Assembly (NCBI GenBank): GCA_019308655.1
Contig: JAFDHS010000099.1
Location: 1 to 5,597, forward strand
Direction of reading: 5' to 3'
Origin: Deltaproteobacteria bacterium
Lineage (GTDB): Bacteria > Desulfobacterota > Desulfobacteria > Desulfobacterales > JAFDHS01
Length of the DNA: 5,597 nucleotides
Part shown: positions 5,538-5,597 of the stretch, piece after piece
Layout of the letters: the number at the start of each line of letters is the position of its first letter
Numbering within the stretch: position 1 is the first letter of the stretch
Position numbers and translations under genes: made by a program
Notes under the pieces: model-generated
The model's input: the letters and a program-made list of their open reading frames with translations, nothing else
Databases searched by the model: none
Told to the model about the DNA's origin: nothing

Positions 5538-5597
5538 TCATATCGTTTCAAACCTACGGCTAAAATCCAATGTTTGCCAATTTTATATACTTTATCA

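Noticed and set aside
5538..5597. AT-rich tail after queH with TTGCCA and TATACT.
   Set aside because: The two boxes are only about five bases apart, so they do not make a promoter; no terminator hairpin or gene is visible.

Overview
The window is an ordinary bacterial chromosomal stretch of housekeeping genes. It has two convergent or divergent gene blocks and a few unusual non-coding elements. The best guess for the source is a Desulfobacterota (deltaproteobacterial) organism. This rests on the yggS-queH pair, the style of the FAD-dependent ThyX, the long-form HisG and the base composition. It is an inference from remembered family resemblance, not a database result, and I hold it at moderate confidence only.

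Layout. Bases 1-684 (+) carry the 3' end of a glycogen branching enzyme of the eukaryote-like GH13 type; its catalytic part lies upstream of the window. Bases 676-795 hold a large inverted repeat built from CTAAAGT/ACTTTAG heptamers. It sits between the branching enzyme and thyX, which converge on it. Bases 3439 down to 808 (-) form a co-oriented block: HAD-family hydrolase, hisE, hisG, thyX, with gaps of 67, 50 and 23 bases. The thyX reading frame stops early at 885. The missing C-terminal end is still recognisable in another frame down to base 808, so the gene appears frameshifted with a small deletion. Bases 3440-3595 are the divergent promoter region. Bases 3596-5537 (+) carry maf (nucleotide pyrophosphatase), yggS (PLP homeostasis) and queH (epoxyqueuosine reductase). 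yggS and queH are coupled by a TTGA overlap. The 98-base gap between maf and yggS contains a stem-loop that resembles an IS200/IS605-type transposon end.

How the genes work together. HisG and HisE catalyse the first two steps of histidine biosynthesis from PRPP and ATP. ThyX, if functional, makes dTMP from dUMP. Maf removes non-canonical or excess nucleoside triphosphates. YggS buffers pyridoxal phosphate. QueH makes the last reduction to queuosine in tRNA. These are general metabolic and tRNA-modification functions with no obvious single pathway. I found no CRISPR array, tRNA, rRNA, phage gene, toxin-antitoxin pair or defence system. The most interesting material is the broken thyX 3' end, the heptamer inverted repeat and the transposon-end-like hairpin before yggS.
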